From positions 310,001 to 374,000 of the forward strand of contig NZ_REFU01000002.1 of assembly GCF_003688915.1 (NCBI RefSeq): a stretch of 64,000 nucleotides of DNA, written 5' to 3'. Source of the DNA: Rhodococcus sp. SBT000017. GTDB lineage: Bacteria; Actinomycetota; Actinomycetes; Mycobacteriales; Mycobacteriaceae. This document shows positions 42,557-51,911 of the stretch, piece after piece (the stretch's first letter is position 1; each line of letters opens with the position of its first letter). A program made the translations under genes and the position numbers. The notes under the pieces were generated by a model that was not told the DNA's origin, ran no database searches, and saw only the letters and a program-made list of their open reading frames with translations.

Positions 42557-43740
42557 GTGGGGACTGCCTCGACGGAACCGTCGGCGTGCACCAGATGCAG
42601 GGTGTCGAATCGCTCGCACAGCTCGCCCGCCTTGGCATGCCGGAACCAGACGCGATCACCGATCCGGATCTCCTCGGCTCCGCTCACCGGAGTCTGCACC
42701 TCGCCGGCACCCTCGTTGCGCAGCAACCGCAGACCGGACGCCACCACTCCCCTGGCCTGTCTCGACCACGCGACCGGCCGCGGGGACCTCGATGCCGACG
42801 CCGGACCCGACGCGATGTAGCCACCACCGAACAGCGTGGCGATCTGCGGCGTCGGCTTGCGCACCGCGGGCAGCGCGAAGAACAGCGAAGGCTCGGCCGA
42901 GAATGCGCGATACCGATCGAACAGCGTCGGCGCGAACAAGCCCGATCCCGCGGTCACCTCGGTGACGACCGGATCGGCCGCCGAGAAGTCGATCGACCCG
43001 GTACCGCCACTGTTGACGATCTCGATCCGACCCACTGCCGCGGTCACGGCCTCGACCACCGCCGTTCTGCGCGTAGAGATCTCACGCGACGACAGCGACT
43101 TCATCCATTCCACCGCAAGATTGGAATCGGGCACACCGGCGATCTGTGCCTCGTAGAACATCAGACCGACCACCCGGAACCCACGCGCCTGCGCCGCCCG
43201 CGCGAAGGCGGCGACCTGCTCGGGTTCGCGCAACGGCGAACGTCTGACACCGATGTGCACCGGCCCGATCCGTAGCGAGGCATCGACGTCGATACAGACA
43301 CGCGGCTTGAGAAGATCACTGTCGGTGGCGTCGCGCACGATGTCGAGTTGTGCGACGTCATCGACCATCAGCGTGATTCGTCCGGACAGAACGCGATCGT
43401 TGACGACCTGGGCGAGGGCGGTGCGATCGACCGTCGGGTACCCCATCAGGATGTCCTCCGCGCCGTGGCGCGCCAACCAGATCGCCTCACGCAGGGAGTA
43501 GGCCATGACCCCGCTCACGCCGTCGGCCGCGAGTACCCGATCCAGTACCGCCCGGCACCGAACCGACTTGCTCGCGATCCTGATCGGCACCCCGTCCGCC
43601 CGTGCTCGCAGCGCCGCGGTATTGGCATCGAGGGCAGCGGAATCGACTGCAGCCAAAGGCGATTCGAGACCCTCGGTGGCAGCGGCGATACGGGACAGTG
43701 GTGTCGTGTCGGTGGTTGCGACACCGGCGATCGAACTCAT
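42526..43740 (-). CDS. PLP-dependent amino acid deaminase/aldolase (alanine racemase-fold, DSD-like)
   Basis: A 404-residue protein with an alanine-racemase-like PLP barrel (about 25-260) and C-terminal D-serine-dehydratase-like domain. PLP should be held by K58 in RIASKSVRC; MAYSLREAIWLA, LMGYPTV and VGLMFYEAQIAG continue the barrel, and NSGGTGS is the phosphate-binding loop. Related enzymes act on D-threonine or D-serine type amino acids; substrate here unknown. In the C-terminus RIGDRVWFRHAKAGELCERF supplies His and Cys residues like the zinc ligands of that family. Overlaps the convergent nuclease-helicase by 31 bp. Confidence 0.87.
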   Translation of the reverse strand: MSSIAGVATTDTTPLSRIAAATEGLESPLAAVDSAALDANTAALRARADGVPIRIASKSVRCRAVLDRVLAADGVSGVMAYSLREAIWLARHGAEDILMGYPTVDRTALAQVVNDRVLSGRITLMVDDVAQLDIVRDATDSDLLKPRVCIDVDASLRIGPVHIGVRRSPLREPEQVAAFARAAQARGFRVVGLMFYEAQIAGVPDSNLAVEWMKSLSSREISTRRTAVVEAVTAAVGRIEIVNSGGTGSIDFSAADPVVTEVTAGSGLFAPTLFDRYRAFSAEPSLFFALPAVRKPTPQIATLFGGGYIASGPASASRSPRPVAWSRQARGVVASGLRLLRNEGAGEVQTPVSGAEEIRIGDRVWFRHAKAGELCERFDTLHLVHADGSVEAVPTYRGEGMAFG

Positions 43741-43830
43741 GCGGCGTATTCCTTCGTCGTCGTTGCCAGGCCTACACAGTCAAACACTCCGCAGCCCAGA
43801 AGTCCCAGCGAGCATCGGCCACGCCGGTCC

Positions 43831-44472
43831 TCAGCAGTCCATGGCCTTGCCCGCGATCAGCCCCGACAGGTCGTCGATCTGCGCCAGCACCTCGAGATCG
43901 TCGCCGTCGACCAACCACCGCAGCACCAGCCCGTCGAGGGTGGCCATTCCGAAACGCGCGATCGAGGCCACCGGCTCGAGCCAGCGCGTACCGGTGTGAG
44001 CGGAACACTTCTCGAAGAACAACCGGGCCTCGGAGTCTCGGATTCGGTACTGCCCACTGGCGATCTCGGCGGCCGTGGCGGACCCGAGCGCGCGATGACG
44101 CAGCAGATAGGTCTTGATCTCGTAGGCGAGCAACTGCCGATCCGGTGACTTCTCGATCAGCAACCACACCGCGCTCAGACCGCCGTGCACCAGCTCTCGC
44201 AGGCCACGGACGCCCGGGAGTTCGCGCGTGCCCACGGCACTGTCCAACGCGGCGTGCAGAATCTCGGTGACGTCGACGATGAGGTGCTCGCCCATCGCGA
44301 TCACCAGATCCTGCTTGGTCTCGAAGTGGTACTGCACGATGCCCTTGGTGACCTCCGCATGCTCCGAGAGAGCGCGCACGGTCAGGGACTCGATGCCGAC
44401 CCGCTCGGCGACATCGATCGCAGACTGCACCAGTTGTGCGCGTCGCACATCAGCGGGCAGCCTCGATTGCAT
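43831..44472 (-). CDS. TetR/AcrR-family transcriptional regulator
   Basis: A 213-residue repressor. The N-terminal HTH is clear: LVQSAIDVAERVGIESLTVR and HAEVTKGIVQYHFETKQDLV (about 14-60). The C-terminal ligand domain is unassigned (conserved SPDRQLLAYEIKTYLLRHR). It is divergent from the lactone oxidase gene across a 75-bp gap, so it probably controls that gene, itself, or both. Ligand unknown. Confidence 0.88.
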   Translation of the reverse strand: MQSRLPADVRRAQLVQSAIDVAERVGIESLTVRALSEHAEVTKGIVQYHFETKQDLVIAMGEHLIVDVTEILHAALDSAVGTRELPGVRGLRELVHGGLSAVWLLIEKSPDRQLLAYEIKTYLLRHRALGSATAAEIASGQYRIRDSEARLFFEKCSAHTGTRWLEPVASIARFGMATLDGLVLRWLVDGDDLEVLAQIDDLSGLIAGKAMDC

Positions 44473-44547
44473 GACCCGATCCTAGGGCGCGGGCGAGGTC
44501 TGTGCCTCGGATTGCCCCAGGGGAGCGCGCTGCGGGATAGTGATTCG

Positions 44548-45861
44548 ATGATCGAGCGGTCGTGGCAGAACTGGGCGGGCAATCAACACGCTTTTCCGGC
44601 GAAGCGCTCCGAGCCCAGGTCGGTGGACGAGCTGCGCGCCGTGCTGGCGGGTGCCGTCGAACGATCGCGCACAGTGCGGTGCGTCGGGGCCGGCCATTCC
44701 TTCACTCCGATCGCGGTCACCAACGGCGTCCAGATCGGTCTGGATTCGCTGCGCGGCATCGAATCCGTTGTGCGCAGCGACGACGGTTCTGCCCGGGTGA
44801 CGGTGCTCGCGGGCACTCGGCTGCGCGAGCTGACCGCGCGGTTGTGGGACCTCGGCCTGGCCATGACCAACCTCGGCGACATCGACGAACAGTCCGTCGC
44901 CGGAGCCATCTCCACGGGTACTCACGGAACGGGAGGCCGTTTCGGCGGCATCGCCACCCAGGTGTGCGCAGTGGAACTGATGACCGCGGACGGCGAACTC
45001 GTGCAGTGCTCTCGCGCGGAGAACACAGAACTGTTCGACGCCGCCCGCATCGGTCTCGGTGCACTCGGCGTCATCACCCGAGTCACGCTCGAGTGCGTTC
45101 CGGCCTTCGCCCTACGAGCCGTGGAAGAGCCGTCGACGTTGCGGGCAACCATGGCCGATCTCGATGCGACCGTCGCAGGCGTCGACCACTTCGAGTTCTA
45201 CTGGTTTCCGCACACCGACCGCGTGCTGACCAAACGCAACACCCGGCTACCCGGCGATGCCGTGTTGAAGCCGCTGGGAAAGGTGCGCTCGTACATCGAC
45301 GACGAGCTGTTGTCCAACACGGTCTTCGAGGGTCTCAACCGCATGGTGACGCGAATGCCGGCCCTGATTCCCCGGGTCAACGCGATCTCGGCCCGAGCGT
45401 TGTCGGCTCGCGAGCACACCGACCGCTCGTATCGGGTGTTCGCGTCGTCGCGGACCGTCAGGTTCGTCGAGATGGAGTACGCCGTGCCTGCGGCCGAGAT
45501 CGGCTGGGTGCTGCGCGAGGTGAATCGCTGGCTCGAGCGGTCTTCGACAGCCATCGCGTTCCCTGTCGAAGTGCGCTTCGCCGCGGCCGACGACATCTGG
45601 CTCTCCACCGCGTACGGACGCCCGACGGCCTACATCGCCGTGCACCAGTACCACCGCCGCGATCACCGCGAATACTTCGATGCAGTCGAGGCCATCTGCC
45701 GCAGCGTCGACGGGCGACCGCACTGGGGCAAACTGCACTCCCTCGGCGGCGACGAGCTGCGTGATACCTACGAACACTTCGAAGATTTCCTGCGCGTCCG
45801 CGATTCGATGGACCCGGGGAAGCTGTTCGGCAGCGAGTACCTCGAGCGTCTGCTGTCGTGA
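44548..45861 (+). CDS. FAD-linked aldonolactone oxidase (D-arabinono-1,4-lactone/L-gulonolactone type)
   Basis: A 437-residue vanillyl-alcohol-oxidase-fold enzyme of the ALO/GULO family, which oxidises sugar lactones, giving ascorbate-like compounds in some organisms. The FAD domain begins NWAGNQHAFPAKRSEP and has VGAGHSFTP, where H50 is the likely covalent flavin site; GTHGTGGRFG is the pyrophosphate loop. The C-terminus has the family signature HWGKLHSLG. The start ATG at 44548 has no strong ribosome site; the frame is open upstream through the TetR gene. Close to mycobacterial Rv1771-like proteins in length. Confidence 0.92.
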   Translation: MIERSWQNWAGNQHAFPAKRSEPRSVDELRAVLAGAVERSRTVRCVGAGHSFTPIAVTNGVQIGLDSLRGIESVVRSDDGSARVTVLAGTRLRELTARLWDLGLAMTNLGDIDEQSVAGAISTGTHGTGGRFGGIATQVCAVELMTADGELVQCSRAENTELFDAARIGLGALGVITRVTLECVPAFALRAVEEPSTLRATMADLDATVAGVDHFEFYWFPHTDRVLTKRNTRLPGDAVLKPLGKVRSYIDDELLSNTVFEGLNRMVTRMPALIPRVNAISARALSAREHTDRSYRVFASSRTVRFVEMEYAVPAAEIGWVLREVNRWLERSSTAIAFPVEVRFAAADDIWLSTAYGRPTAYIAVHQYHRRDHREYFDAVEAICRSVDGRPHWGKLHSLGGDELRDTYEHFEDFLRVRDSMDPGKLFGSEYLERLLS

Positions 45862-45901
45862 GCGGTAACTCGTAGCAGGCTACGAACTACCGCGCACGAC
45901 C
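45858..45901 (+). terminator. hairpin repeat, family B copy 2, at the lactone oxidase stop codon
   Basis: A palindromic unit starting in the stop codon, GCGGTAACTCGTAG ... CTACGAACTACCGC, with two mismatches in the 14-bp stem. It matches 34417-34460 (opposite strand) at 37 of 44 positions. Confidence 0.6.
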
Positions 45902-45922
45902 GATTCGCTTACATTGGAGCGA

Positions 45923-47410
45923 GTGAGCACAGGAAAACGCGCGCTGTCCGGCATCGTCGCCGCCGGGGTGGTCCTCGGCGTCGGTGAATTGATCGCCGTC
46001 CCCATCGGACCCAACTCGTCACCGCTGACTGCCGTCGGGTCCTCGGCCGTCGACCACAGTCCGGCCCCGATCCGTGAATGGGCCATCGACACGTTCGGCA
46101 CCTCCGACAAGCTCGCGCTGTTCGTCGGCATGGCCGTGGTGATCGGAGCGATTGCCGCAGCGGCCGGAATCGCCCGCAAGCCGATCGGTGCGGTGGTGTT
46201 CGCCGCACTGGGCGTTGTGGGCGTACTCGCGGCAGCGACTCGCCCCGACGCGACGGCCTTCTACGCAGTCCCGACCATCGGCGGCGTCGTCGTGGGCATC
46301 GTCGTACTGCACGCCCTCATCGGTGCCGCCGCGCCTGCGACCGAGGGCATGAACCGACGCAGCTTCCTCACCCTCGCCGCCGGTGCCGCGGTACTCGGCG
46401 TCGTCGCCGGAACAGCCGGACGAATGCTCACCTCGGCCCGAGCAGTCACCGCCGATCGACTCGGCTTCATGCTGCCCACGCCGACCCCGCAACCCCCGAT
46501 ACCGGCGGGGGCGGACCTGAAGATCGACGGCCTCGCGTCGTACATCACCCCGAACGACGACTTCTACCGCATCGACACCGCACTGGTCGTACCGCGGGTG
46601 GCGTCGGATACGTGGTCGTTGCGGATCCACGGCATGGTGGACCGCGAGATCGAGCTGACGTTCGCCGACCTTGCGCAAAGACAAGCAGTGGAAAAGACCG
46701 TCACCCTGACTTGCGTGTCCAACATCGTCGGCGGTGATCTCGTGGGCAACGCAACGTGGATCGGCTACCCGCTCAAGGACATTCTCGAAGAAGCAGGCAT
46801 CTCCCCCGACGCAGACATGGCGCTGTCGTCGAGCAGTGACGCCTTCACCGCGGGCACTCCCCTCGAGGTTCTGCTCGACGGCCGCGACGCCCTGCTGGCG
46901 GTCGGCATGAACGGCGCACCGCTGCCCGTCGAGCACGGCTACCCGGCGCGGCTCGTCGTCCCCGGTCTGTACGGATACGTCTCGGCGACCAAGTGGGTCA
47001 CCGACATCGAGATCACCCGATTCGACAGCGCGACGGCATACTGGACCGACCGCGGCTGGGGCGCACGCGGACCGATCAAGACGGCCTCGCGAATCGACAC
47101 TCCACGATCGGGCAGTTCCGTGCCCGCCGGGCGGACCGTGATCGCGGGCGTCGCCTGGGACCAACACACCGGCATCGACGCCGTGGAAGTGCAAGTGGAC
47201 GAGGGCAACTGGGTGCCGACAACACTGTCGGAGGAGTACTCCAAGGACACCTGGCGGCAATGGACTGTAGAACTCGACCTACCCGCAGGCCAACACTCGA
47301 TCCGAGCGCGCGCCACCAACTCCGCAGGCGAGCTACAGACCAACCAGACCGCCGACACCGTTCCCGACGGTGCCACCGGCTACCCGCGAATCTCGGTGAC
47401 GGCGAGCTGA
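45923..47410 (+). CDS. membrane-anchored sulfite oxidase-like molybdopterin oxidoreductase
   Basis: A 495-residue protein. About five hydrophobic helices fill residues 8-175; residue range ~200-390 is a sulfite-oxidase-fold molybdopterin domain with YITPNDDFYRIDTAL, the Mo-ligand Cys in VTLTCVSNIVGG (about 264) and HGYPARLVVPGLYGYVSATKW; the last ~90 residues are an Ig-like dimerisation domain (SVPAGRTVIAGVAWD). The substrate is unknown; mycobacterial relatives are also membrane-bound. I chose GTG 45923, with GGAG just before it, although the spacing is tight (3 nt); TTG at 45914 is the alternative. It does not show the canonical heme domain. Confidence 0.88.
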   Translation: MSTGKRALSGIVAAGVVLGVGELIAVPIGPNSSPLTAVGSSAVDHSPAPIREWAIDTFGTSDKLALFVGMAVVIGAIAAAAGIARKPIGAVVFAALGVVGVLAAATRPDATAFYAVPTIGGVVVGIVVLHALIGAAAPATEGMNRRSFLTLAAGAAVLGVVAGTAGRMLTSARAVTADRLGFMLPTPTPQPPIPAGADLKIDGLASYITPNDDFYRIDTALVVPRVASDTWSLRIHGMVDREIELTFADLAQRQAVEKTVTLTCVSNIVGGDLVGNATWIGYPLKDILEEAGISPDADMALSSSSDAFTAGTPLEVLLDGRDALLAVGMNGAPLPVEHGYPARLVVPGLYGYVSATKWVTDIEITRFDSATAYWTDRGWGARGPIKTASRIDTPRSGSSVPAGRTVIAGVAWDQHTGIDAVEVQVDEGNWVPTTLSEEYSKDTWRQWTVELDLPAGQHSIRARATNSAGELQTNQTADTVPDGATGYPRISVTAS

Positions 47411-47411
47411 T

Positions 47412-48353
47412 CTAGACAGTCTGGAAGCTCGCGCGGATCGAGTTCTCGGCCAACTGCTTTCGCTCGGCCCCGGTGAGGCCCATTCCCGCTTCGAGGGCAG
47501 AGAAGTTGTCGTCGACGTAGCCACCGAAGTAGGCGGGATCGTCGGAATTGATCGACACGAGAAGTCCGCGCTCGAGCATCTGCCGCAGCGGTAGCTGCCC
47601 GACATTGTCGATCACCTTGAGCCGGACGTTGGACAGCGGGCACACGGTGAGCGGAATCTGTTCCTCGACAAGTCGATTCACCAGCGCCTCGTCTTCGAGG
47701 CACCGCACACCGTGGTCGATGCGCTCGACCTTCAGCAGGTCCAGTGCCTGCCAGATGTAATCGGGCGGCCCCTCTTCGCCGGCGTGGGCGACGACGTGCA
47801 ACCCCTCGGCGCGCGCCTTGGCGAACACGTCCACGAACAGCGACGGCGGATAGCCCACCTCTGCGGAATCGAGACCGAGACCGATGATCGGGGCCTGCAT
47901 CGCCAATAGATCGTCCAGCAGTTGATTGGCGTGCAGCACCGGCTTGTCTCGCAGGATCGACGCGATCAACCCACTGGTGACGCCGAACTCGCGCTCGCTG
48001 GAAGCGCAGGCGTCGGCCAATCCGTCGACGACGGCCTCGAGGGGGACACCGCGCTCGGTGTGCGCCTGCGGATCGAAGAAGATCTCCGCGTGCGTCACCC
48101 CGGCCTGCGCGGTGCGGCGGAAGTAGGCCCGGGCGAGGTCGGCGAAATCCTCGCCCGTGCGCAGCACGGCCATGTTCGCGTAGTACAGATCCAGGAACGA
48201 CTGCAGGTCGGTGAACTCGTACTTCGCGCGCAGTCCGTCGATGTCGTTGTACGGCAACGACAATCCGTTGCGCTCGGCGAGCTCGAATATCAGCGGAGGT
48301 TCGAGTGACCCCTCGATGTGCAGGTGCAGTTCGGCCAGCTGGTCAGTACTCAC
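47412..48353 (-). CDS. adenine deaminase (adenosine deaminase superfamily)
   Basis: A 313-residue metal-dependent amidohydrolase. Zinc ligands HLH (H10, H12) open the chain, AHAGEEG (near 195) gives the catalytic His/Glu pair, RIDHGVRC supplies the next His and SINSDDPAYFGGYV the final Asp pair. The DDPAYFGGY form is characteristic of the adenine-deaminase subgroup of this superfamily rather than of true adenosine deaminases, so adenine to hypoxanthine is the better call; it would feed purine salvage. The gene is convergent with the molybdoenzyme and ends one base beyond its stop codon. Confidence 0.85.
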   Translation of the reverse strand: MSTDQLAELHLHIEGSLEPPLIFELAERNGLSLPYNDIDGLRAKYEFTDLQSFLDLYYANMAVLRTGEDFADLARAYFRRTAQAGVTHAEIFFDPQAHTERGVPLEAVVDGLADACASSEREFGVTSGLIASILRDKPVLHANQLLDDLLAMQAPIIGLGLDSAEVGYPPSLFVDVFAKARAEGLHVVAHAGEEGPPDYIWQALDLLKVERIDHGVRCLEDEALVNRLVEEQIPLTVCPLSNVRLKVIDNVGQLPLRQMLERGLLVSINSDDPAYFGGYVDDNFSALEAGMGLTGAERKQLAENSIRASFQTV

Positions 48354-48363
48354 TCACCCGATG

Positions 48364-49155
48364 CTACTTGCCCGTGTACGTCGCCTTGCCCGGACCGACC
48401 TCGAGGAAGCTCTTCACCGCACCCCGCAGATCCTCTGTCTCGAACAGTGCGCCGGAGACCTCCGAGGTGATCTCGTCCGCATGGGCCACACCGCCCGAAC
48501 GCCACGCTGCCACAATCTGTTTCGTTGCCGCATGCGCGACGGTGGGTCCGTCGGCCAGTCGATGTGCCAGAGCGAGCGCCGCGGCGTCGACGTCGTCATG
48601 GATCTGATTGACCACGCCCCACTCCTTCAGCGTCTGCGCGTCGTACAGGTCACCGGTCATGACGAGCTCCCGAGCACGACCCGAACCGGCCCGCTCGGCG
48701 AGGCGCTGCGGCCCTCCCATCGACGGCGTCAACCCGACGACGGTCTCGACCAGACCGAACTTGGCCTTGGGACCGGCAAGAATGATGTCGCACGCCAGCG
48801 AGATCTCGAATGCCGCGGTGAGCGTCAGACCGTGCGCGGCGTAGATCACCGGGCAGGGCAGCGCCTCGAGCGGATGAGCAATCTGCGCGAACAGACCACT
48901 CCACAGATCGGCACCCTGCGCGGCGGACAGGCCCTCGAAGACATGCACGTCGACACCCGCGGAGTTCACCTTGCCCTCGGCGCGCAGCAATACCGCCCGC
49001 GGAGGTCGCGCGACGAGATCGGCGACATCAGCGACCACCGCGTCGAACATGGCCTGATCGAAGAGGTTGAGCGGGCCGTGATCGAAGGTGAGGACGGCGA
49101 CCTCGGCGCCTGCCGCGGTGGTGGTACGAACGAGCGAAGTGGGTGCGTCAGCCAT
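48364..49155 (-). CDS. enoyl-CoA hydratase/isomerase family protein
   Basis: A 263-residue crotonase-fold protein. The oxyanion-hole segments are KVNSAGVDVHVFEGL (about 60-74) and CDIILAGPKAKFGLVETVVGLTP (in part, about 122-143). The catalytic Glu pair of hydratases is partly replaced (E at GLVET present, the other position is Asp/Gly-like), so it may be an isomerase or another crotonase. I chose the ATG at 49155 (MADAPTSL); MRTM at 49164 is possible. It is divergent from the acyl-CoA dehydrogenase gene, from which it is separated by an ~90-bp promoter gap. Confidence 0.85.
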   Translation of the reverse strand: MADAPTSLVRTTTAAGAEVAVLTFDHGPLNLFDQAMFDAVVADVADLVARPPRAVLLRAEGKVNSAGVDVHVFEGLSAAQGADLWSGLFAQIAHPLEALPCPVIYAAHGLTLTAAFEISLACDIILAGPKAKFGLVETVVGLTPSMGGPQRLAERAGSGRARELVMTGDLYDAQTLKEWGVVNQIHDDVDAAALALAHRLADGPTVAHAATKQIVAAWRSGGVAHADEITSEVSGALFETEDLRGAVKSFLEVGPGKATYTGK

Positions 49156-49244
49156 GGTTCGCATAGTGCCACACCGGTCCGTGGCGGTTGTTACCAACGA
49201 GTATTGTGCCCAGGTAACTCACCGTTACCGAGAGGAACAGATAC

Positions 49245-50390
49245 ATGAAGCGCAGCCTGTTCGAGGCCGATCACGAGGACTTCCGTGCGTCGGTGCGCGA
49301 GTTCGTCACCCGTACCATCACACCGGTCGAGGAGAAGCTCGTCGAACAGCGGTACATCGACCGGGAGATCTGGCTCGAAGCAGGACGGAACGGCTTCCTC
49401 GGACTCGAAGTGCCGGAAGAATACGGCGGCAGCGGAGCCGAGGACTACCGATTCAACGCCGTCCTCGCCGAGGAACTCGCCCGCTCGAGTGCCGCGGTGG
49501 CGTCGTGCTTCGGTATTCACGTCGACATCGTCGCGCCCTACCTGGTCAAGCTCACCACCGAGGAGCAGAAGAAGCGCTGGCTCCCCGGCTTCTGCAGCGG
49601 CGAGATCCTCACCGCGATCGCGATGACCGAACCGTCCGGCGGCTCCGACCTGGCCGCGCTGAAGACCACCGCCGTCAAGGACGGCGACGACTTCATCATC
49701 AACGGTTCGAAGACCTTCATCACCAACGGCAATTCCGCAGACCTCGTCATCGTCGCCACCCGAACGACGCCGGAGAAGAAGGCCAAGGGCATCACGCTCT
49801 TCGCCGTCGAGAACGGCACCGAAGGATTCTCCCGCGGCCGCAAGCTCGACAAGGTCGGCCAGCCCGAATCCGACACGGCCGAGCTGTTCTTCGAGAACGT
49901 GCGCGTCCCGAGCTCGAACATGATCGGCGAATTCGACGGCGGCTTCATCCACATGATGCAGCTGCTCCCCCAGGAACGGATCAGCTGCTCGGTGGCCAAC
50001 CTCGGACACGTCCGCCCCATCCTCGAAGAGACGCTGCAATACGCCAAGGATCGCAAGGCGTTCGGCCAGCAGATCGGCTCACTGCAGTGGAACAAGTTCC
50101 TGCTCGCCGAGCTCGTCACCAAACTCGATGTGGCACAGGCGTACATCGACAACTGCATCGCCGCGCACGGCATCGGTGAACTGACGGCCATCGACGCCGC
50201 CAAGGCGAAGTGGTGGAGCTCGCAGGTACAGAACGAAATCCTCGACCACTGCGTCCAGCTGCACGGCGGCTACGGATTCATGAACGAATACCGTGCCGCT
50301 CGGGCATGGAAAGACGCTCGCGTGACCAAGATCTGGGCCGGATCGAACGAAATCATGAAGGAACTCATCGGCCGCGATCTGGGCCTGTAG
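49245..50390 (+). CDS. acyl-CoA dehydrogenase, long-chain/isovaleryl type
   Basis: A 381-residue FadE. AMTEPSGGSDLAALKTTAVKDG (in part, about 126-147) is the FAD/CoA region; ITNGNSADLVIVATRT follows; the catalytic Glu is best placed at E244 in PQERISCS, as in long-chain and isovaleryl dehydrogenases, and correspondingly the C-terminal motif is IWAGSNEIM without the Glu used by medium-chain enzymes. QLHGGYGFMNEY is the dimer/FAD contact. A GAGAGGAAC ribosome site precedes the ATG at 49245. Substrate unknown. Confidence 0.94.
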   Translation: MKRSLFEADHEDFRASVREFVTRTITPVEEKLVEQRYIDREIWLEAGRNGFLGLEVPEEYGGSGAEDYRFNAVLAEELARSSAAVASCFGIHVDIVAPYLVKLTTEEQKKRWLPGFCSGEILTAIAMTEPSGGSDLAALKTTAVKDGDDFIINGSKTFITNGNSADLVIVATRTTPEKKAKGITLFAVENGTEGFSRGRKLDKVGQPESDTAELFFENVRVPSSNMIGEFDGGFIHMMQLLPQERISCSVANLGHVRPILEETLQYAKDRKAFGQQIGSLQWNKFLLAELVTKLDVAQAYIDNCIAAHGIGELTAIDAAKAKWWSSQVQNEILDHCVQLHGGYGFMNEYRAARAWKDARVTKIWAGSNEIMKELIGRDLGL

Positions 50391-50401
50391 TGCGCTTCGC
50401 G

Positions 50402-50448
50402 CAGTGGTGTGGTTGTGTGCCGCAGGGGGCACCTAACCGCACCACTGC
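50402..50448. terminator. hairpin repeat, family A copy 2, between convergent genes
   Basis: An imperfect stem formed by CAGTGGTGTGGTTGTGTGCC and its near-complement, with a short loop, 12 bases after the acyl-CoA dehydrogenase stop and just before the 3' end of the MFS gene. It shares 37 of 47 positions with 30781-30827, including one compensated pair. Confidence 0.7.
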
Positions 50449-50456
50449 CGCAGGCA

Positions 50457-51911
50457 CTACTTGAACGCAGGCCGAGCGTAGAAGCAGACCGCAATCATGC
50501 CGACGATCAACACGGCAGCGGGCAGAATCAGCGACTGCGCCATTGCGGTGGTGAAGCCGTCACGCAGCATCTCGGGCACTCGGCCGGCGAATTCGTTTGC
50601 CTCCGATGCCGATCCACCGGTAGGTAGTTCGGCGGCCAAGCGCGATTGGATGAGCGCGCCGATGCCCGCACTACCGAGCACGGAGCCGATCATGCGGGTG
50701 GTGTTGTAGATGCCCGAGCCCGCGCCGGCCTGGCTCATCGGCAGATTGCGCGTCGCCGTGGCGGCCAGCGGTGACCAGATCAACGCATTCGCCACACCCA
50801 TCGCTGCGACGGGGAGCAGCAACTTCCAGATCGCGGTGGTGGGTGTCATCTCGTAGGCGAACCACAGCAGCGACGCGGCCAGAATGAACAGTCCCGAACC
50901 GGCGATGTAGCGGGGATGGGTCCTGTCGACGAGCCTGCCGACATTGGGTGCAAGAATGCCGGTCAGCAGGGCCATCGGCACGAACAGCAAAGCCGAACGT
51001 GTCGGGGTGAGCCCGGTGACGCTCTGTGCGTAGAACATGATCGGCAGCATCATGCCGGACATCGCGAAACCCATTGCGGCGATACCGATGTTGGACAGCG
51101 AGAAGTTGCGATCGCGGAAGAGCGCCAACGGAACCAGCGGTTCGCGCTTGTTCACCGCCTGCCAGTAGACGAACCCGGCGAAGACGAGCAGTCCGACGCC
51201 GATGAGGATCCAGATACCCGTCCCCCAGTCGTACTTCTGACCCTCCTGGATGCCGAACACGATGCAGAACAGTCCGATTGCGCTCATTGCGACACCGAGG
51301 AGATCGAACTTGTGGTCGTTCGTGGGCAGAACAGGAACGAACCTGAGCGCCAACGCAATTGCGACGACGCCGACCGGCAGATTGATGAAGAAGATCCACT
51401 CCCAGCCGAGGGAGTCGACCAGGACGCCGCCGAGGATCGGGCCTACGAGTGTCGCCACGCCTGCGACGGCACCCCACGCCCCCATGGCCGTTCCGCGCTT
51501 CTCGGCGGGGAACACCCGGGTGATCACGGCCATCGTCTGCGGGGTGATCATCGCAGCACCGATGCCCTGGACTGCACGAGCCGCGATGAGCATCTCGATG
51601 GACCCGGAGAGGCCACACCATGCCGACGCGAGTGTGAACAGGACGAGGCCGGCGATGTAGAGGTTTCTGGGACCGAACTTGTCACCGAGACGCCCGGTGA
51701 CGAGCAGCGGCACCGCATAGGCCAGCAGATACGCGCTGGTCACCCAGATGACGTTGTTGATGTCGGTGTTCAGGCCCGCGAGGATGGCCGGCTGAGCGAC
51801 GGCCACGATGGTGGTGTCGACCAGAATCATGAAGAAACCGAGGCACAGCGCCCACAGGGCGGGCCAGGGTTTGATCTCTCGTTGCGGCGGAGCGGTCTCG
51901 ACGACGTTCAT
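50457..51911 (-). CDS. MFS drug:proton antiporter, DHA2 (14 TM) type
   Basis: A 484-residue EmrB/QacA-type exporter. Hydrophobic segments repeat through the whole chain, consistent with 14 helices; motif C is present in GAVAGVATLVGPILGG (about 156-171), and motif A-like GRLGDKFGPRNL near 79-90; motif D1-like LDTTIV appears as LVDTTIVAVAQPAIL at ~28. It probably exports a hydrophobic compound. The ATG at 51911 overlaps the PadR regulator stop codon by ATGA, forming a regulator-pump operon. Confidence 0.93.
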   Translation of the reverse strand: MNVVETAPPQREIKPWPALWALCLGFFMILVDTTIVAVAQPAILAGLNTDINNVIWVTSAYLLAYAVPLLVTGRLGDKFGPRNLYIAGLVLFTLASAWCGLSGSIEMLIAARAVQGIGAAMITPQTMAVITRVFPAEKRGTAMGAWGAVAGVATLVGPILGGVLVDSLGWEWIFFINLPVGVVAIALALRFVPVLPTNDHKFDLLGVAMSAIGLFCIVFGIQEGQKYDWGTGIWILIGVGLLVFAGFVYWQAVNKREPLVPLALFRDRNFSLSNIGIAAMGFAMSGMMLPIMFYAQSVTGLTPTRSALLFVPMALLTGILAPNVGRLVDRTHPRYIAGSGLFILAASLLWFAYEMTPTTAIWKLLLPVAAMGVANALIWSPLAATATRNLPMSQAGAGSGIYNTTRMIGSVLGSAGIGALIQSRLAAELPTGGSASEANEFAGRVPEMLRDGFTTAMAQSLILPAAVLIVGMIAVCFYARPAFK

